The notes: generated by a model not told the origin, from the letters alone. A DNA stretch of 64,000 nucleotides from Elymus sibiricus (GCA_039707655.1 CM077674.1:235019904-235083903), one strand, 5' to 3'. Positions 46,276 to 58,968 are shown, counted from the first letter of the stretch. Program-made: numbers and translations.

Positions 46276-49200
46276 ATTCTCCTCGTCTAACAAGAATTCT
46301 CGTCCCGAGAATTTAGAGGTAGAGCAAGGTGGAAAAGGTTCGGCCACGTAATTCTAACGAGTCTTCTTGTTCTTGTTGATCTCATCGAAGAGGTTGATCC
46401 CTTTCGTTGATGTCTTCAATTCTTTGTTCCGGATCATCCTGATGAAGCCGTTATCCTCTCTTCGAGATTTTCATCGTCCTACGAATGCGATGGGAGGGAA
46501 AACTCTAGAAGAACGCATCTCCACCAAGTTGGGCGTTTGACGATGAACCCAGGGAAAGTCATGATTCATCTCTCGAGTTGCAATTCGGATAATTCATCGA
46601 GAGCAATAAGCGATGGTTCAAAGTTTCAAACGGGTAGGCAATCATTCGATGCCCAAACAAAAGGTGGAAGGGTTCAGAGCAACGAATTAAATATTGCGTC
46701 TGATATTAGAATAGATCATCCCTTGGTCGGTGGCTCGGAAATTACGTACGAAGCCAAGTGCAAAGGATACTTTGGAATCAAAGAGGTATCGAAGAGTCAG
46801 GTTTCGATCCTGTGGAACTATGGGTTATGTGTCCACCATGTGGACCAAGAGTAAGAAGAGCGATGACATCTTGCACGGTCATGTTAGCAAGATATGTCAG
46901 AGGATAGTCTGTCAACTATGTCGCCAACAGCATCGGTAACGAGGGCGGGGGACGAAGAGAACCATCTTCCTGCTCGTTGAAACGAGGCGGACCAATAGGC
47001 AAAGTTCTCGTCCACCGGCGGTTACCGGAATGTTAACAATAATAGTAACAGGGTCTTACTGACAGAGTTGTACACCGAGGTGTTTACCTAAGCAGGGAAC
47101 TATCACTGCTCAGATCAAATAATTCTCAAGAAAGGCTAAACAGACCAATGGACAGGAAAATGTGAATATCACATTAAACAGACCAATGGAAAGGAAAATG
47201 TGCATACACGAGCATCAGGTGTATATCCTTTCCAAGAGCAAGCAGAGCGGATTAATCATGATAAGGCTCCAGGTATGTAACCATTTAGTCAAGGGGCAAG
47301 GAATTTATGATGTTTATCCATACAACGATGTTTGGATAATTGATCAAGAATCAATGTGCATCGAGCTTACATTATTCCTTTTGATGATCGATGTACCACA
47401 TCCATGCTTCGGGATAGCCATGATATGGTGTTTCGAATAAAGGATGGAGTTGGATATACAAGGATCCAGTAGGGACAACTTATAAGATAAATCTTACAAT
47501 TCCCCCATGGAAGAATGGCAACCCTGCTGAGCAAGATACTGTAACATTAGTTGCTCCGGACATGTGTGCTAACCATACCATCACCTTATCGAGTAACGGG
47601 GATCAATGTTATATTTCCTGATAATGTTACAGCCATCATATCTGACTGAGATTCAGATCTGGCTGAGTTTACAGGTACTACATATGCTTGGTTCTACAAC
47701 AACGGGGATGCGAGATCCACGGAGATGTGGATGTGGACGCGGTTACTTTTTATTGCGAGGAGGTGGGGTGTGGAGGTACTTGATCCTTAACTGCGTGAGG
47801 ACGAGACGGTAAACTCTATCCATCCACCGACCCACGAGTTAGGTAAAGAGTTTCACTATGCGCGCCATTGTTGCATGCATGGCACGGAAGGTCCATGCGT
47901 GGCTGGCTTCTCACGTGGAGGGACACGCGTGACACGTACCGTACCGGCGCATGTATGGACAGACTGACCTGACTGTGTTTAACAGTGGCGCCTCTCCACT
48001 TTGGACAAGAACAGTTGGGAGGTCACCGTGGACGATAGACCTGGGATTGATCACCGATCGACCAGAACATATGGCACGTGGCCATGGATGGAGGTCTCCG
48101 CAAGACGGGACACTGTTACGCGCGAAAGAGGTCAAGATCTCAGCGTCGGCTGTAGTACCAAATCCAGCAGGGACCTACGGGATGTATCTGCATGCCGTCT
48201 CCAGTATAAGATGAAGATGTTCATCATGCTCTTCTTTATTCATGGAGTAAACCAGGATATCGTCTAGATAAAACACGACGAATTTATCGAGGTAACCCAT
48301 GAATATATAGTTCATCATTAAACCAAGGAGAGGATGAGAAGGTGGCTAATGGACTCAGCGACAATTCATCGAGACTTCGATACGGATGGATTTCCACAAT
48401 TATGTGAACAAGGAGATGACATTTGTCAGCTCAAATGATATAATGTTGTATGATCGAGGAAACATACGTCACTAATCATTGATTGAAAAGTGCGCCCGAA
48501 ATATGACCTTAGGCAACAAGATCAATGTTAGAGCGGCGACTCAATAACCAACAGTCAAAGAACGAACTGTCGATCGTTATCTTCAAGGCAATAGGGTTGA
48601 TAGAATTACAGAATCCAAGCAGCATCGCTTGTTGATGGTATCCCGGTTAGAATCAACACGGGGACCAAGAAAGAATGGTGATGGTGAGAAGTATCACTAT
48701 GCCAAGAATTTCTGAAAGGTGGAGCAATCCTCACAACATACTCAGCATAAAAGACAGTAATACTTCAAGGCAGAACACAATGCAAGCTGGAGAGCAAGTT
48801 GCATTCATAACGTGGACAAGTTCATGATGAAAGGAAGTCAAGGATGTTGTCGATGATATCAAAAATCATCGAGGGCAAGGAGGGTATTTATCATCATGAA
48901 TCAGCTGACGTCTCGGAAGAAGTCAAATTGTGGACGATGATCACGACTCCATTTGTCGAGAGTATTCAAGAGAATGCAACCGAACAGCGGTGGCGTCAAG
49001 TAGGGGAATGACAGCGTGGAAAGTTATAGGAAACAACAGACAAGATGCAAGCTCAATATCGGGGTTGCTTTTCAAGACAAACAACATGATGTTGAAAACT
49101 CGACGTAAGTCGTGCTCATACTCTGAAGAATTGGTGCCCCAGAGAAGGACGAGGTGGCACAGTCAAAGATAGCTAGACAAAGGATGCAACCGATAGTCTA

Positions 49201-51013
49201 GGAATGACATGATTGAATTTAAATTCTCCCAGTAACAATTTCTAGGGGTATTAAATTGCAGCGTGGAATAAATTTTCCAATCGAGGTTCTCGGTTGACAA
49301 CAATCCCAGAACCCGTGGAGTGATTACGACAAGGAAAACTATTATTTCAACAAAGTTAGTAAGATGCCATGCAAAGGCATGATATCCTCGAGATACCAGA
49401 GGGTAAAACTCGAAGGCAGAACATGATAGAAGTAGAGCTGGGTCGTTGACCGACGACAGCAGATATTTTAGCCTTGTCAAAATTTTGACGAGGCACGGGA
49501 ATGAATTTCTTTCAAACATTTTGAATAAGGACAGCATGGTCGGAACCATAACTACAAGGGATCAATTTAGTGATGCTGAAAGAATCATACAGCTGGATAA
49601 TTATTTTGCAAGAAGCTTCCGAGACGGTCTACATCATTTCCATGGGCATGAACACAAAGTTCAAGGTCGACTCCCACTTCTCCAATGCATAACATTTCAT
49701 TCACCTCTCGCTCTGATAAAGCTGTAGTGTTGGAATTTTATCTGGTAGAACACCAGAAGGGTATGACTTGTGAAAACTTTCGGGTTCTCACGGATTAGGG
49801 GAAGGCATAGGTTCAACCCATCGGGGCATCTTAGGAACATATACCACAAGCTTCAAGAGTAATTAACACAAGCTCGAAGGTGGAGCAGGGTTGACAACAG
49901 CAGAGGATACAATTCTACCAAAGGCATTTCAAGTATCAGGGAGAGAACTCACAAGATTCGAATGCGAAGGATACTATCGGATAACAACCCAGCAATGGGT
50001 CTGACGGTTCACAACAGAGCTGATGTGAGTATTGGTACTCAATCACAGGAAGAGAGAATGCAAGGCATCGGGGTATAGAACTCCCGAACAATTCGATGCT
50101 TAAATAACAAAGGAGTTATGACTTCCAAAATGAAGGATCAGCAGCAGACGCTCTGATCAAGGATGGATAAGTTGAACAGACTCAAAGGCACAATCGGTCA
50201 AGGTTTGATTTGCCGAGAACCATCTCATGTCCGGAAGGACGTCTGAGTCAGAAAGATAATTTAAAAGGATAAGCTGATGACTGCGTGCATTTGCACACAG
50301 GCTGAATCAATATGATCAGGATGACAATCATAAGGGATTTTAACGAACATTGCTAGACATATGTAATTAACCATAATGCAAGCAGACAAGAATTTCAATA
50401 GCAACAAGCTGCAGAGGATCTTCGGAAGATCGAAAAGCATTCCGAAGAATTTTGTGAAACACATGAACAACTGAGAAGAACGGATCCTCGATAAATGTGA
50501 GGAATTAACCGTAAGGATTTTTATGCGGAACAAAACTGCAAGGCCGTAAACTCAAAGGATTCTCGGGTCAACGGAGAGTAAACCGGGGCATCTTGTAACA
50601 AGAAGAGCCACGAGAAATTATTGTATGAATGACAATCGCGAGTAGTCATCCATAGGGATATATCGGTGGTAGGGAATTGCAAAGCCGATAAGTTCAAAGT
50701 CTCGGAAAATATCAAAAGGGTATTGTCAGAACCTTCTGACGAAACAGGTGATCTTCTGGTATGAGGGCTCTCCGGGAGAAGTAGTTACGAGAACCTAGAG
50801 TCAGAGCTTAGTAAAATCTTTAACCCGAAAAGAAGAGAGATCAGAGTCCCAGAGTATAGAAGAGGAATAAAAGATCCTAATACCACCCAATGGCGACGTG
50901 GGCCCGTAAGCCACACAGCCAAGTTAGTAAAACAGTTTTCTTTATCTAGACTCAACTTCGGCCAAGGAGTTGGAAAGGGGGCTACCTACAGGCAGTCGGC
51001 TCTGATACCAACT
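46276..51013 (-). mobile_element. internal region of the young element, no gag-pol detected
   Basis: 4.74 kb between the LTRs. No frame longer than about 130 codons on either strand and no protease, reverse transcriptase or integrase motif that I can recognise. The edge next to the 3' LTR has a purine-rich stretch on the minus strand (GACGAGGAGAA, about 46276-46288), the likely polypurine tract. The sequence may be a very decayed coding region or a replaced non-coding one. Confidence 0.7.
50999..51010 (-). other. primer binding site of the young element
   Basis: On the minus strand TGGTATCAGAGC, complementary to the 3' end of initiator Met-tRNA, three bases after the 5' LTR end. It fixes the orientation of the element as minus. 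Confidence 0.92.
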
Positions 51014-54000
51014 TGTGACGCCCCCGACTTAATCGTGCACTAATCATACACGCAAATGCACACGATCAAGCCTAGGGACTCACTTGAAGATATCACAACA
51101 CAACTCTAGACACAAATAAAATAATACAAGCTTATTATTACAAGCCAGAGGCCTCGAGGGCTCGAATACATAAGCTTGCGCATACAAGCGTCAGCGAAAG
51201 CAAAAGTATCTGAGTACAGACACAAAGTTAAACAAGATGCCTTAAGAAGGCGAAAATAAACAACAGCTCTGATCGAAAGAGGCAAGGCCTCCTGCCTGGG
51301 AACCTCCTAACTACTCCTCGTCGGCTGGCTCGATCCAGTAATAGGTACCATCGGGACCCTCCTGGTAGTAAGCTCCAGCGGTGGCATCTGGCTCCTGGGC
51401 TCCATCGGCTGATGCATCATCAATTGGGTATGGGGAAAAAGAAATAGCAGAGCAACCGTGAGTACTCATCCAAAGTACTCGCAAGACTGACATCAGAACT
51501 ATGCTAAACATGCAATGGTATCAAATGAGAAGGCTGTATTTGTGGACTGTATTGCAGAAATGCCAGAAGAGAGAGAAAGGCCTAGCCTATCGAAGACTAG
51601 CATTTTCAAGCAGTCTTGCAGCATCAGAAGAGAGTAGATAGTAATAGCATACATGTTGTCATACAGTAGCAATGCCCTGAGATCCTTTCTCGACTCCCTG
51701 CGAGAAAGCGATCCCGAGAGCAGTATTAACAGTTTATCATGTATCATCATCTCTTTATAGTTGTCATGGATCCGGGCACAACTCCAAGCGTCCTGTTACC
51801 GTGGACACGGCTATTCGAATAGATATCTTCCCTGCAGGGGTGCACTACTGTTACCCAACACGCTCGATTACCTCCGGCCGGATACACTTGCTGGGTAATA
51901 CCCGGCCTCGGGTGATCGACACAACGCAGCCCGACCTAGAGCTCAGCAGAGAGGCCAACACGCCGGTCTAAATCCTAAGTGCGCAGGGGTCTTGGGCCAT
52001 CGCCCTCCGCACTCCTGCACGTTACGTGACTGGCCGGAGAAACAGGCGCGACACTGGACAACCCAGTGAAGTAACCAGCCCAATCCCGGCGATCAGCCCG
52101 CAAAGTAACTTGTGACGTCTGAAGAGCTTTCGGCTGATACTACGCTGCAGAGGGCCCCATTAAACCATTATCCCACGTGGTGGTAGTGCGAAATGGGCAC
52201 GACGACCCACTCAGATCAAATACCCAGTTCCGTTAGGCGTATTTAGTATCGCGCGGGTGCTCTTGGAGCCGACCCGTCTTTAATGATATTCGCTCGCGGG
52301 CACCCTTGGGGCCAGCCCGACTTTACATTTCCCCGCGGGTACCTCTCGAGGTGGACCCGCCTGTAACAAAGGTCAAAGTAACCGTGTGTCCAAGTAACGA
52401 GGAGGAATCCGAGGAATCACCCTCGATGGATTCCCACTCGAGGAGTTGCGCGACGGTAGCTTAGCGGAGGTGATGTAAGAGGAATCACCCTCGATAACAC
52501 ACATCCGGGAAGCTATTCTACAGAGGCACCACCGGAAGTGAGCTAAGAGGTATCACCCTCGGCACTCGATGCCAGCTCTGCAGTGTCGAGCAATTTAGGG
52601 GGTGTGCTGTGATGTGCTGTTCTCAGCCCGTCGATCATTCGAACGGGGCACAGGTACTAAAACGGAGCAACTACAGCAAGGGAGAGGGGCCACAGATGGT
52701 TTTCCATCCAACCTATACTAAGCAGTTTGGATAATAAGGCAGGTATCAATAGCAGTTATCAAAAACAGGCTATGCATCAGAAATAGGATAAAACAAAATG
52801 CAGCAATTTCTAATGCAAGCAGGAGGGAGAAGGAATGGATGATATAGGCATGCGTCAAGGGGGTTTGCTTGCCTGGTTGCTTTGCAGACATAAACGGATC
52901 TTCAGCGTAGCAGACGATCACCGGATCATCAGCGCTCTCGGAGTCTATCAAAGAGAAGAGGGGGAGGAAACAAATAAATATACAGCAAACAAATGCAACA
53001 CAATACAAGACAAGGCGATAAGTTGTGTCGGGTGTGACCTAACGCAGTGCTACACGATACCGAGGAAGGGGGGAACCTATCCGTGAAAGTATTCCCGATT
53101 CCGGACATGTGTCAGACAGATGACCGGAGGGGGCAATGTTCCAGGCTGCGATGTTGTAAGCATGGGACAGCTAGTATGCATCGCAGGGTTGATATACTGC
53201 CTATCTAAGTGCTCTAGTCAATTTAGGAATTTAACCGGAATTATTTTATTAAAGTCATGCACTATTCACCTATCCGAAACAGGCAAAAAGTTACACGTGT
53301 GCTATGCTAGGGGCATCTGACAGACTAACGGACAGCGTAACCGGATTCGTCTCGTCGTTCTGAGCAACTTTCATGTTCAAAGTTTTTCGATCCGGGCTAC
53401 GGTTTATTTTATATTAATTACTAAAGATTTAATCATTATCTAAATTTCTTTTAATTAATATATCCTAATTATCCGAAACAGTATTTACTGTTTATTTAAA
53501 TCAATTAATTAACAGATTAATTAATCACCCTAATTAACCTTAATCAGTTAATTAATTAACTAATTACCTAATTAATTAAATCACTAATTAATTAATCTAA
53601 TTAATTAATTATTAATATTAATATTCATTTATTTATTTACTTTCTAATTTCATTTTTATTTTAAACACTTTTATTTTTATTTTGTTATTAGTATATACGT
53701 GTATGTGTGTACGTATATACGTATATCCATACGTATATACATACACACACGCACGCTACATGCACACACATATTTCACACACATCCACACACGCACACAC
53801 GCACGGGCACGCACACGCACGCGGGCAGGGCCGCGGCCGGTGGCCGGCGGCGGCACGGGTCGCGCGGGGGGGGGGGGGGCGAGAGCTCACCGGGGGAGGG
53901 GCGTGGCCGGCGGTGGCCGGCGGTGCGCCGGCGGCGAGGAGGGCCGCGGGCGACGGGGCAGAGCAGGAGGCGACGGGCCGGCCGGTGCGGGGGCGAGGCG

Positions 54001-54698
54001 GCCGGGGGCGGCGAGCCGCGGCCACGGGGCGACGCGGGGGTGGCGGGGCCGGCGACGGCGGGCCGTGCGGGGCTGACCGGCGGCGGAGCAGGCGGGCGGC
54101 GCACGCGGTGGAGGCGAGCGGCGGGCGCGGTCGGGGGGGGAAAGACGGGGCGCGGGCCGCCGGGGCCGAGCCGGCCGGGCGCGGGGGCGCAGGGCGCCGG
54201 CGGGGGCTGGCGACCGGGGCGGCGACGCGGGGCCGCGCGGCCGGTGCGGGGCGGGCGCGGGCGAGCGCCCGAGCAGCGGCGCGCGGGGATAAATGGGACG
54301 GCTAGAGTTAGGGTTCGTCCCAGTTTCGTATATATATAGGGTGCAAACGGGCCACCGAATTTCGACCCGGTTAGGTCCAATTTTCCCACCGTTGCAAAAA
54401 TTCATTTTAAATCCTTTTGAGGCACCTAACAAGTTCTAAAAATACTCGTTCTAATTTTGTAAAACATTACGGAACATTTCCAATCCATCCAACATTTTTA
54501 ATTTCGGTTTTGAACAACTTTATCATCCGCCTTTTTCGGACGATTTAAATTGCAATGAAAATTAACGGGGTTTGCACGGACGCGAGTTCAACAACAGCGA
54601 TCGCGGCAACAGTGATCGCGGTGAGGTGGCACCACTAACGTAGGATTACTGTAGCTTAGTTTCCGAAATTACTGTAGCCTAATTATCCGGGCGTCACA
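51014..54698 (-). repeat. 5' LTR of the young element (3685 bp)
   Basis: Direct repeat of 42590-46275. It contains the same candidate exons (51311-51511 and 52718-53008), the AT tract, the GC-rich block with G14 and the TATA box. Confidence 0.95.
54329..54339 (-). promoter_or_regulatory. TATA box of the 5' LTR
   Basis: CTATATATATA on the minus strand, about 360 bp inside the LTR; the expected start point for genomic RNA of the element. Confidence 0.65.
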
Positions 54699-56883
54699 TA
54701 GAGGCTCACTAGGGACACGGTGTTGTTTATGTATCCACACATGTATTTAAGTTTCCGGTCAATACAATTCTAGCATGAATAATAAACATTTATCATGAAC
54801 AAAGAAATATGATAATAACTAATTTATTATTGCCTCTAGGGAATATTTCCAACAGTGACAAGGTATCCCGGCGAGCCCCTAGGGGGGGGGGTTGCGCGGG
54901 GTTGCCTTGTGGGCCCCTCGTAACTCTTTTTCGCATAATTCCAACGTTGAAAAATCCTATAAATAGAGAAACCCCCAAAAATAAACCTAGAACTTCGACT
55001 CCGCCGCCGCAACCTTCTGTTCCGAAGAGATCCCATCTGGAGGCCTTTTTCGGCACCCTGCCGGAGGGAGAAATCATCACCGGAGGCCATCTTCATCATA
55101 CCGGCGGTCTCCATGATGAGGAGGGAGTAGTTCACCCTCGGGGCTGAGGGTATGTACCAGTAGCTATGTGTTTGATCTCTCTCTCTCTCTCTCTCGTGTT
55201 CTTGATTTGACACGATCTTGATGTACCGCGAACTTTGTTAATATAGTTGGATCATATGGTGTTTCTTCCCTCTCTATCTTCTTGTGATGAATTGAGTCTT
55301 TCCCTTTGAGGTTTCGTTATTGTTGGATTGAATATTTCAGATTTGAGAACACTTGATGTATGTCTTGCATGTGGATACCCGTGGTGAAAATGGGGTATTT
55401 TATTGAGTCACTTGATGTATGTTTTGGTAATCAACTTGCGGATTCCCGTGACCTTGGGGTAATCTAGGCATATGGGTTGGTACACGTTTTCATCTTCTTT
55501 TCTCCGATAGAAACTTTGGGGTACTCTTTGAAGTTCTTTGTGTGGATTGAATATTATGAATCTAGAGTTGTTTGATGCATATCAAATAATCAACTCACGG
55601 ATACTTGTGGTGACATTGGAGTATCTAGGTGACATTAGAGTTGATTGATGCGTATCATATGGTGTTATTTTAGTACGAACTCTAGGACTGTTTGTGACAC
55701 TTATAGGGACAGATCAATAGATTGATCGGAAAGGATAACTTTGAGGTGGTTTCGTACCCTACAACAATTTCATATTATGTTCTTCGCTAATAGGAACTTT
55801 GGAGTGATTCTTTATCGCACGTTGAGGGATTGTTATATGATCCAGTTATGTTAGCACTGTTGAGAGATTGCACTAGTGAAAGTATGAACGCTAGGCCTTG
55901 TTTCTAAGCATTGCAATACCGTTTATGCTCACTTTTGTTACTTGCTACCTTACTATTTTTAGTATTTTAGATTACAAAAACTTATATCTACTACCCATAC
56001 TACACTTGTATCACCATCTCTTCGCCGAATTAGTGCACCTATACAATTTACCATTGTATTGGGTGTGTTGGGGACCCAAGAGATTTTTTGTATTTGATTG
56101 CAGGGTTGTTTGAGAGAGACCATCTTCATCCTACGCCTCCCACGGATTGATACCTTAGGTCATCCACTTGGGGGAAATTTGCTGCTGTCCTACAAAACTC
56201 TGCGCTTGGAGGCCCAACAGAGTCTACAAGAATAAAGTTGTGTAGAAGACATCACCCCACTCAGCATTTGTGCCTATATTGGCCCCGAAGTATATCACTG
56301 TCTTTGCATAGGTTTAGGATGTGGAGGTAATTCGAGGTGACAGTAAAAGTCTACTGCTCCTAACCTTTACAAGTGACCGGGGATATACGGAGAACCCTTA
56401 GTGAGGCCGCTTCCACGGGGAAACCCTTAATTATCATGAGTTCTAACCCACAGGGGGAGACTATGATGGTGGCGTGCGTGACATGAAGTCTACCACGAGT
56501 AGAACGTATTTTGTACCCGGCTCCGCCCAGCATAAACGTCAACACTGGCTCAAGTATCCTTTCCATGCTATGCTTATGCATAGTAGTACTAGAAACATAC
56601 CAATGGGGATTCCAGACTCCCTCAGAACGCCTTTTTAATTCTGTTGTTTCGCTGTTATTTACCATCCTTGTCTTTCATTTACTTTTATGTTATTCAGTTA
56701 CAAGTCATTATTTTACTCAATCCTTATTTAAATCCGTCCTCACTCTGCTTCAAGTCTACAATTATCTGCAGGCACAAAGTTACATAATTCTCTACAAGGG
56801 ACCTGATTCCTGTGCTCCCTGTGGGATCGATACTCTTACTTCGAAAAGGCTACAACTAAACCCTGTGCACTTGCAGGCTATCA

Positions 56884-57430
56884 GAGGCTCGGATTGCCGG
56901 TCTGGCAGAGCAGAAAATCTGATTATTTGCACGGACTGTCAGACTGATATTTTTTTGTTATCGGGCATGTAAAAACTAGGCATACTTGCATCTTTTTTGT
57001 TGTGATCGGGCATGTGATCCGACGCTGGTGTGATCCGACGAGCACTATGGATCGGAGTTTATTTAAATTTCAAATTACTTTTACTGATGGCATATACACG
57101 ATAGTTGTCCGTGGACGGATGTCAGAGCCAATTTGCGGGTCGAGATGCCCTAAAGAAGAGCGCTTGTTGAAACATTTCTTTTCTTCTACTACTTCCTCTA
57201 TATCGGTATCGAAATATATAAGACAGTATTTACTGGGTTTTCTTTTGGGGTCGCATACAAGGACTATATCATACGTAATCCTTTAATTCACTAAGGTCCA
57301 TAAGATTGAAGCTCCTAGAATCAATTGAGCTATCCAATTTAGAAGTTGCCAGCGATTTTGACCAAGTGTTGACTGTTGCAGCTCCAAAGACACCAAAGAC
57401 TGTTTTACCCTCCCACCAAAGTGCATAATA
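56884..57430. other. unassigned sequence right of the nest
   Basis: Repeated ATCGGGCATGT (about 56960 and 57006) and GATCCGACG words. No gene, RNA gene or element end recognised; probably the older repeat into which the Athila-like element inserted. Confidence 0.45.
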
Positions 57431-57604
57431 CCCCTCCATTCCACAATATAGTGCGCCCGCGCTTCCCGAGATCTAAGTTTGACCATAAATTTAACCAACG
57501 AGACCGACTGCGACGGGAGCAAAAATTATACGACTGAATTCGCATTTATGGTCAAATTTAGATCTCGAAAAACGCGGGCACACTACATCGTGGAATGGAG
57601 GGAG
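57431..57604. mobile_element. Stowaway-like MITE, 174 bp
   Basis: CCCCTCCATTCCACAATATA at the left and its inverted partner near CGTGGAATGGAGGGAG at the right, with TA on both sides (57429-57430, 57605-57606). The inner part is also an inverted repeat (GAGATCTAAGTTTGACCATAAA against TTTATGGTCAAATTTAGATCTC), so the whole unit folds back. Confidence 0.9.
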
Positions 57605-58287
57605 TACGGCGTTCTTTCCCTCTCCTCGAGACTTCCAGCAAGCAGAGCATCCACAAGCTAGGTTTTCCTCTTCTGAGCCGAACACGGCCACCCACCTCAT
57701 CCCCGGCCGCCGGCTGTCGGAGCCTCTTCTCTACTCCGTCCGGTGGATCGGCCCTCCACACCCCCCGAATCCCCCATTCCAAGCTTCCTCTCCCTCCTCT
57801 GAGCCGAATCGAGGGCTGCCCCCAGCCACGGTCGGCGCCACGGCTCCTGTCCCCAAGATCCACCACATCCCCTAGCTCCGCCCCAACCTGCTTCGCCACC
57901 GGTGGCCCAAGTCAGTCCCGTCACGGAGCCCCCGAGCTGCTCCTGCCATGGACGTGCCAGAGCTCCTCCCGCCACCGGTCGCCGCCTGAGTCTAGCTTCT
58001 CCTACGACGCCGCCAACTCCGTCCTGCAACGCCATTGAGTGTGTGCCTACGTGCGTCGAATGTGTCGGGCCGGCCAGGTGCGCGGCGGCTGGAGTGGGTG
58101 CGCTCGTAGAGTGTGCCGGTCGGCTGGGTGCGTCGTGTGCGTACGATGCGTGCCCTCTGTGCGTGGTGTGCGTCGGCCTTCGCCGGCTGGGTGCGAGCCG
58201 GCCAGCTGCGTGCGTGTCCTGTGTTGTGCGCGTGTATATAGACGCTCGCCGCATATCTACTTTGTGGCCATCTGTTCATGTACCAAA
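57605..58287 (+). other. GC-rich stretch with an unconvincing frame
   Basis: A plus-strand frame (57595-58038, 147 codons) is rich in S, P and R and crosses the MITE end, so it is not a reliable gene. A phrase CTCTGAGCCGAA recurs (57668 and 57796). The GTGCG-rich part at 58030-58240 keeps several frames open by composition. It could be the 5' region of a degraded gene; no domain seen. Confidence 0.3.
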
Positions 58288-58303
58288 TTACCTATGCGGA
58301 GCT

Positions 58304-58968
58304 TTTTTTATTGCAAAAATGATTTAGATCTATTATCAAAGTTCATAGGAAGTACAAAGCATCTCAAACATAATAAAAATTATGTCGAGATTCCGAGACC
58401 ACCGAACGACCACTACCATCATCAGAACGAGCGGCCGACGCGCCGTTGTCGCCGCTCCCATACCGGAGCCGGCTTGACCTTGTCGATGACAGCCGGGAAG
58501 TCTTCGTGCACGCGCCCCTAAGGACCAGCGCCCTGGAGCCGCAGTCATCGTCGTTGAACCCCTGAATAGATCTGAAACACCTGACACCAAATCTCGCCAC
58601 ATGACGAGAAATCCTAATCTCACCGTCCCAAGGAGAGACCAGGAATCTACGCCGGAGCTCCGTCTACTACGTTCAGATGGACGAACTCGAGGAGGATCGG
58701 AGTCCGGAAGACAAACTCGAAGAAGAAGCGTCGCCATCCGCCCGAGCGCCGCACCTGCGAGGACAAAGAACCCTAACCTAAACCACAAACCGGAGCGGAG
58801 GCACCGGGATTCCCCTCCCCGCCACCGGCCGCCGGAGCGGCTGGCAGAGGGGAGACAAATCCACAGGCTCACCGACGAAGCTTGAAGGGGAGAGTTTACC
58901 CTAGCCGCCAAGGGATAGGGGAGGGAGAAAGAAACCCTAGATGGATTCCAGTTGAAATACTCATTTTT
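58304..58968 (-). mobile_element. retroposed unit of 665 bp with 16-bp target duplication
   Basis: Flanked by TTACCTATGCGGAGCT on both sides (58288-58303, 58969-58984). It starts with a short T run on the plus strand, as for a minus-strand insertion made by LINE machinery. The body is GC-rich. A 191-codon minus-strand frame (58336-58911) exists but has no domain and is likely non-coding. It may be a 5'-truncated LINE untranslated region, a SINE-like element or a processed copy of a cellular RNA. I recall similar dispersed sequence in Triticeae but cannot name it. Confidence 0.75.

Larger units (their letters stand above)
42590..54698 (-). mobile_element. complete young LTR retrotransposon, 12.1 kb, minus orientation
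   Basis: Two direct LTRs (42590-46275 and 51014-54698) enclose a 4.74-kb internal region, with a perfect TAGAG duplication outside (42585-42589, 54699-54703). The LTR ends are TGTGACGCCC...GGGCGTCACA. A primer binding site matching initiator Met-tRNA lies on the minus strand at 50999-51010, so the 5' LTR is the right-hand one. By eye the LTRs differ at about ten positions plus one G-run length change. The internal region has no long frame, so the element is non-autonomous (LARD-like). Its 3' edge recalls Gypsy pol ends of the ...GRE-F-L type; superfamily Gypsy is inferred. Confidence 0.93.
39603..54854 (-). mobile_element. BARE/Angela-type solo LTR, interrupted twice
   Basis: Plus strand starts TGATGGGAATGTTGCATG and ends CCTCTAGGGAATATTTCCAACA, closely paralleling the copy at 36227-37985. 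The flanks are GTGGC (39598-39602) and GTGAC (54855-54859), a target duplication with one change. Pieces: 39603-40012, 41537-42589, 54704-54854, about 1.6 kb in total. It holds a Gypsy solo LTR and the young complete element. Confidence 0.9.
39351..56254 (+). mobile_element. Gypsy-type solo LTR, interrupted by a BARE-type LTR
   Basis: Starts TGATACGTCTCC, ends GAAGACATCA, and is flanked by a perfect CCCCA duplication (39346-39350, 56255-56259). Pieces 39351-39602 and 54860-56254 together give about 1.65 kb. A (CT)n run lies at about 55177-55195. Family in the Sabrina/WHAM/Fatima group of TGATACGTC LTRs; the exact family is unresolved. Confidence 0.9.
33125..56883 (+). mobile_element. Athila-like Gypsy retrotransposon, 5' part missing, heavily nested
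   Basis: Plus orientation: pol remnant (33130-34706), long 3' region with an extra reading frame (34707-38565), polypurine tract (38566-38576) and 3' LTR (38577-56883, interrupted). The 5' LTR, gag, protease and most of the reverse transcriptase are absent because the CACTA element joins at 33124. Inserted in it are a BARE-type solo LTR (36227-37985) and, inside its LTR, the 16.9-kb nest 39351-56254. Confidence 0.85.
38577..56883 (+). mobile_element. 3' LTR of the Athila-like element, split by nested insertions
   Basis: Begins TGATGAGTCC after the polypurine tract. It runs to 39350, resumes at 56260 after the nested solo LTR and its target duplication, and ends CTATCA at 56883. The uninterrupted length is about 1.4 kb. 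It includes a (CAT)n stretch near 39055-39105. Confidence 0.85.

Noticed and set aside
42590..51013. Apparent 8.4-kb tandem segmental duplication
   Set aside because: The repeated parts are 3.69-kb LTRs with TG/CA ends, a Met-tRNA primer site and a TAGAG target duplication, so this is one retrotransposon.
57595..58038. 147-codon plus-strand frame
   Set aside because: Starts inside a MITE end and is S/P/R-rich; no conserved motif.
58336..58911. 191-codon minus-strand frame
   Set aside because: Lies entirely in the 665-bp retroposed unit, GC-rich, no recognisable domain; kept only as part of that element.
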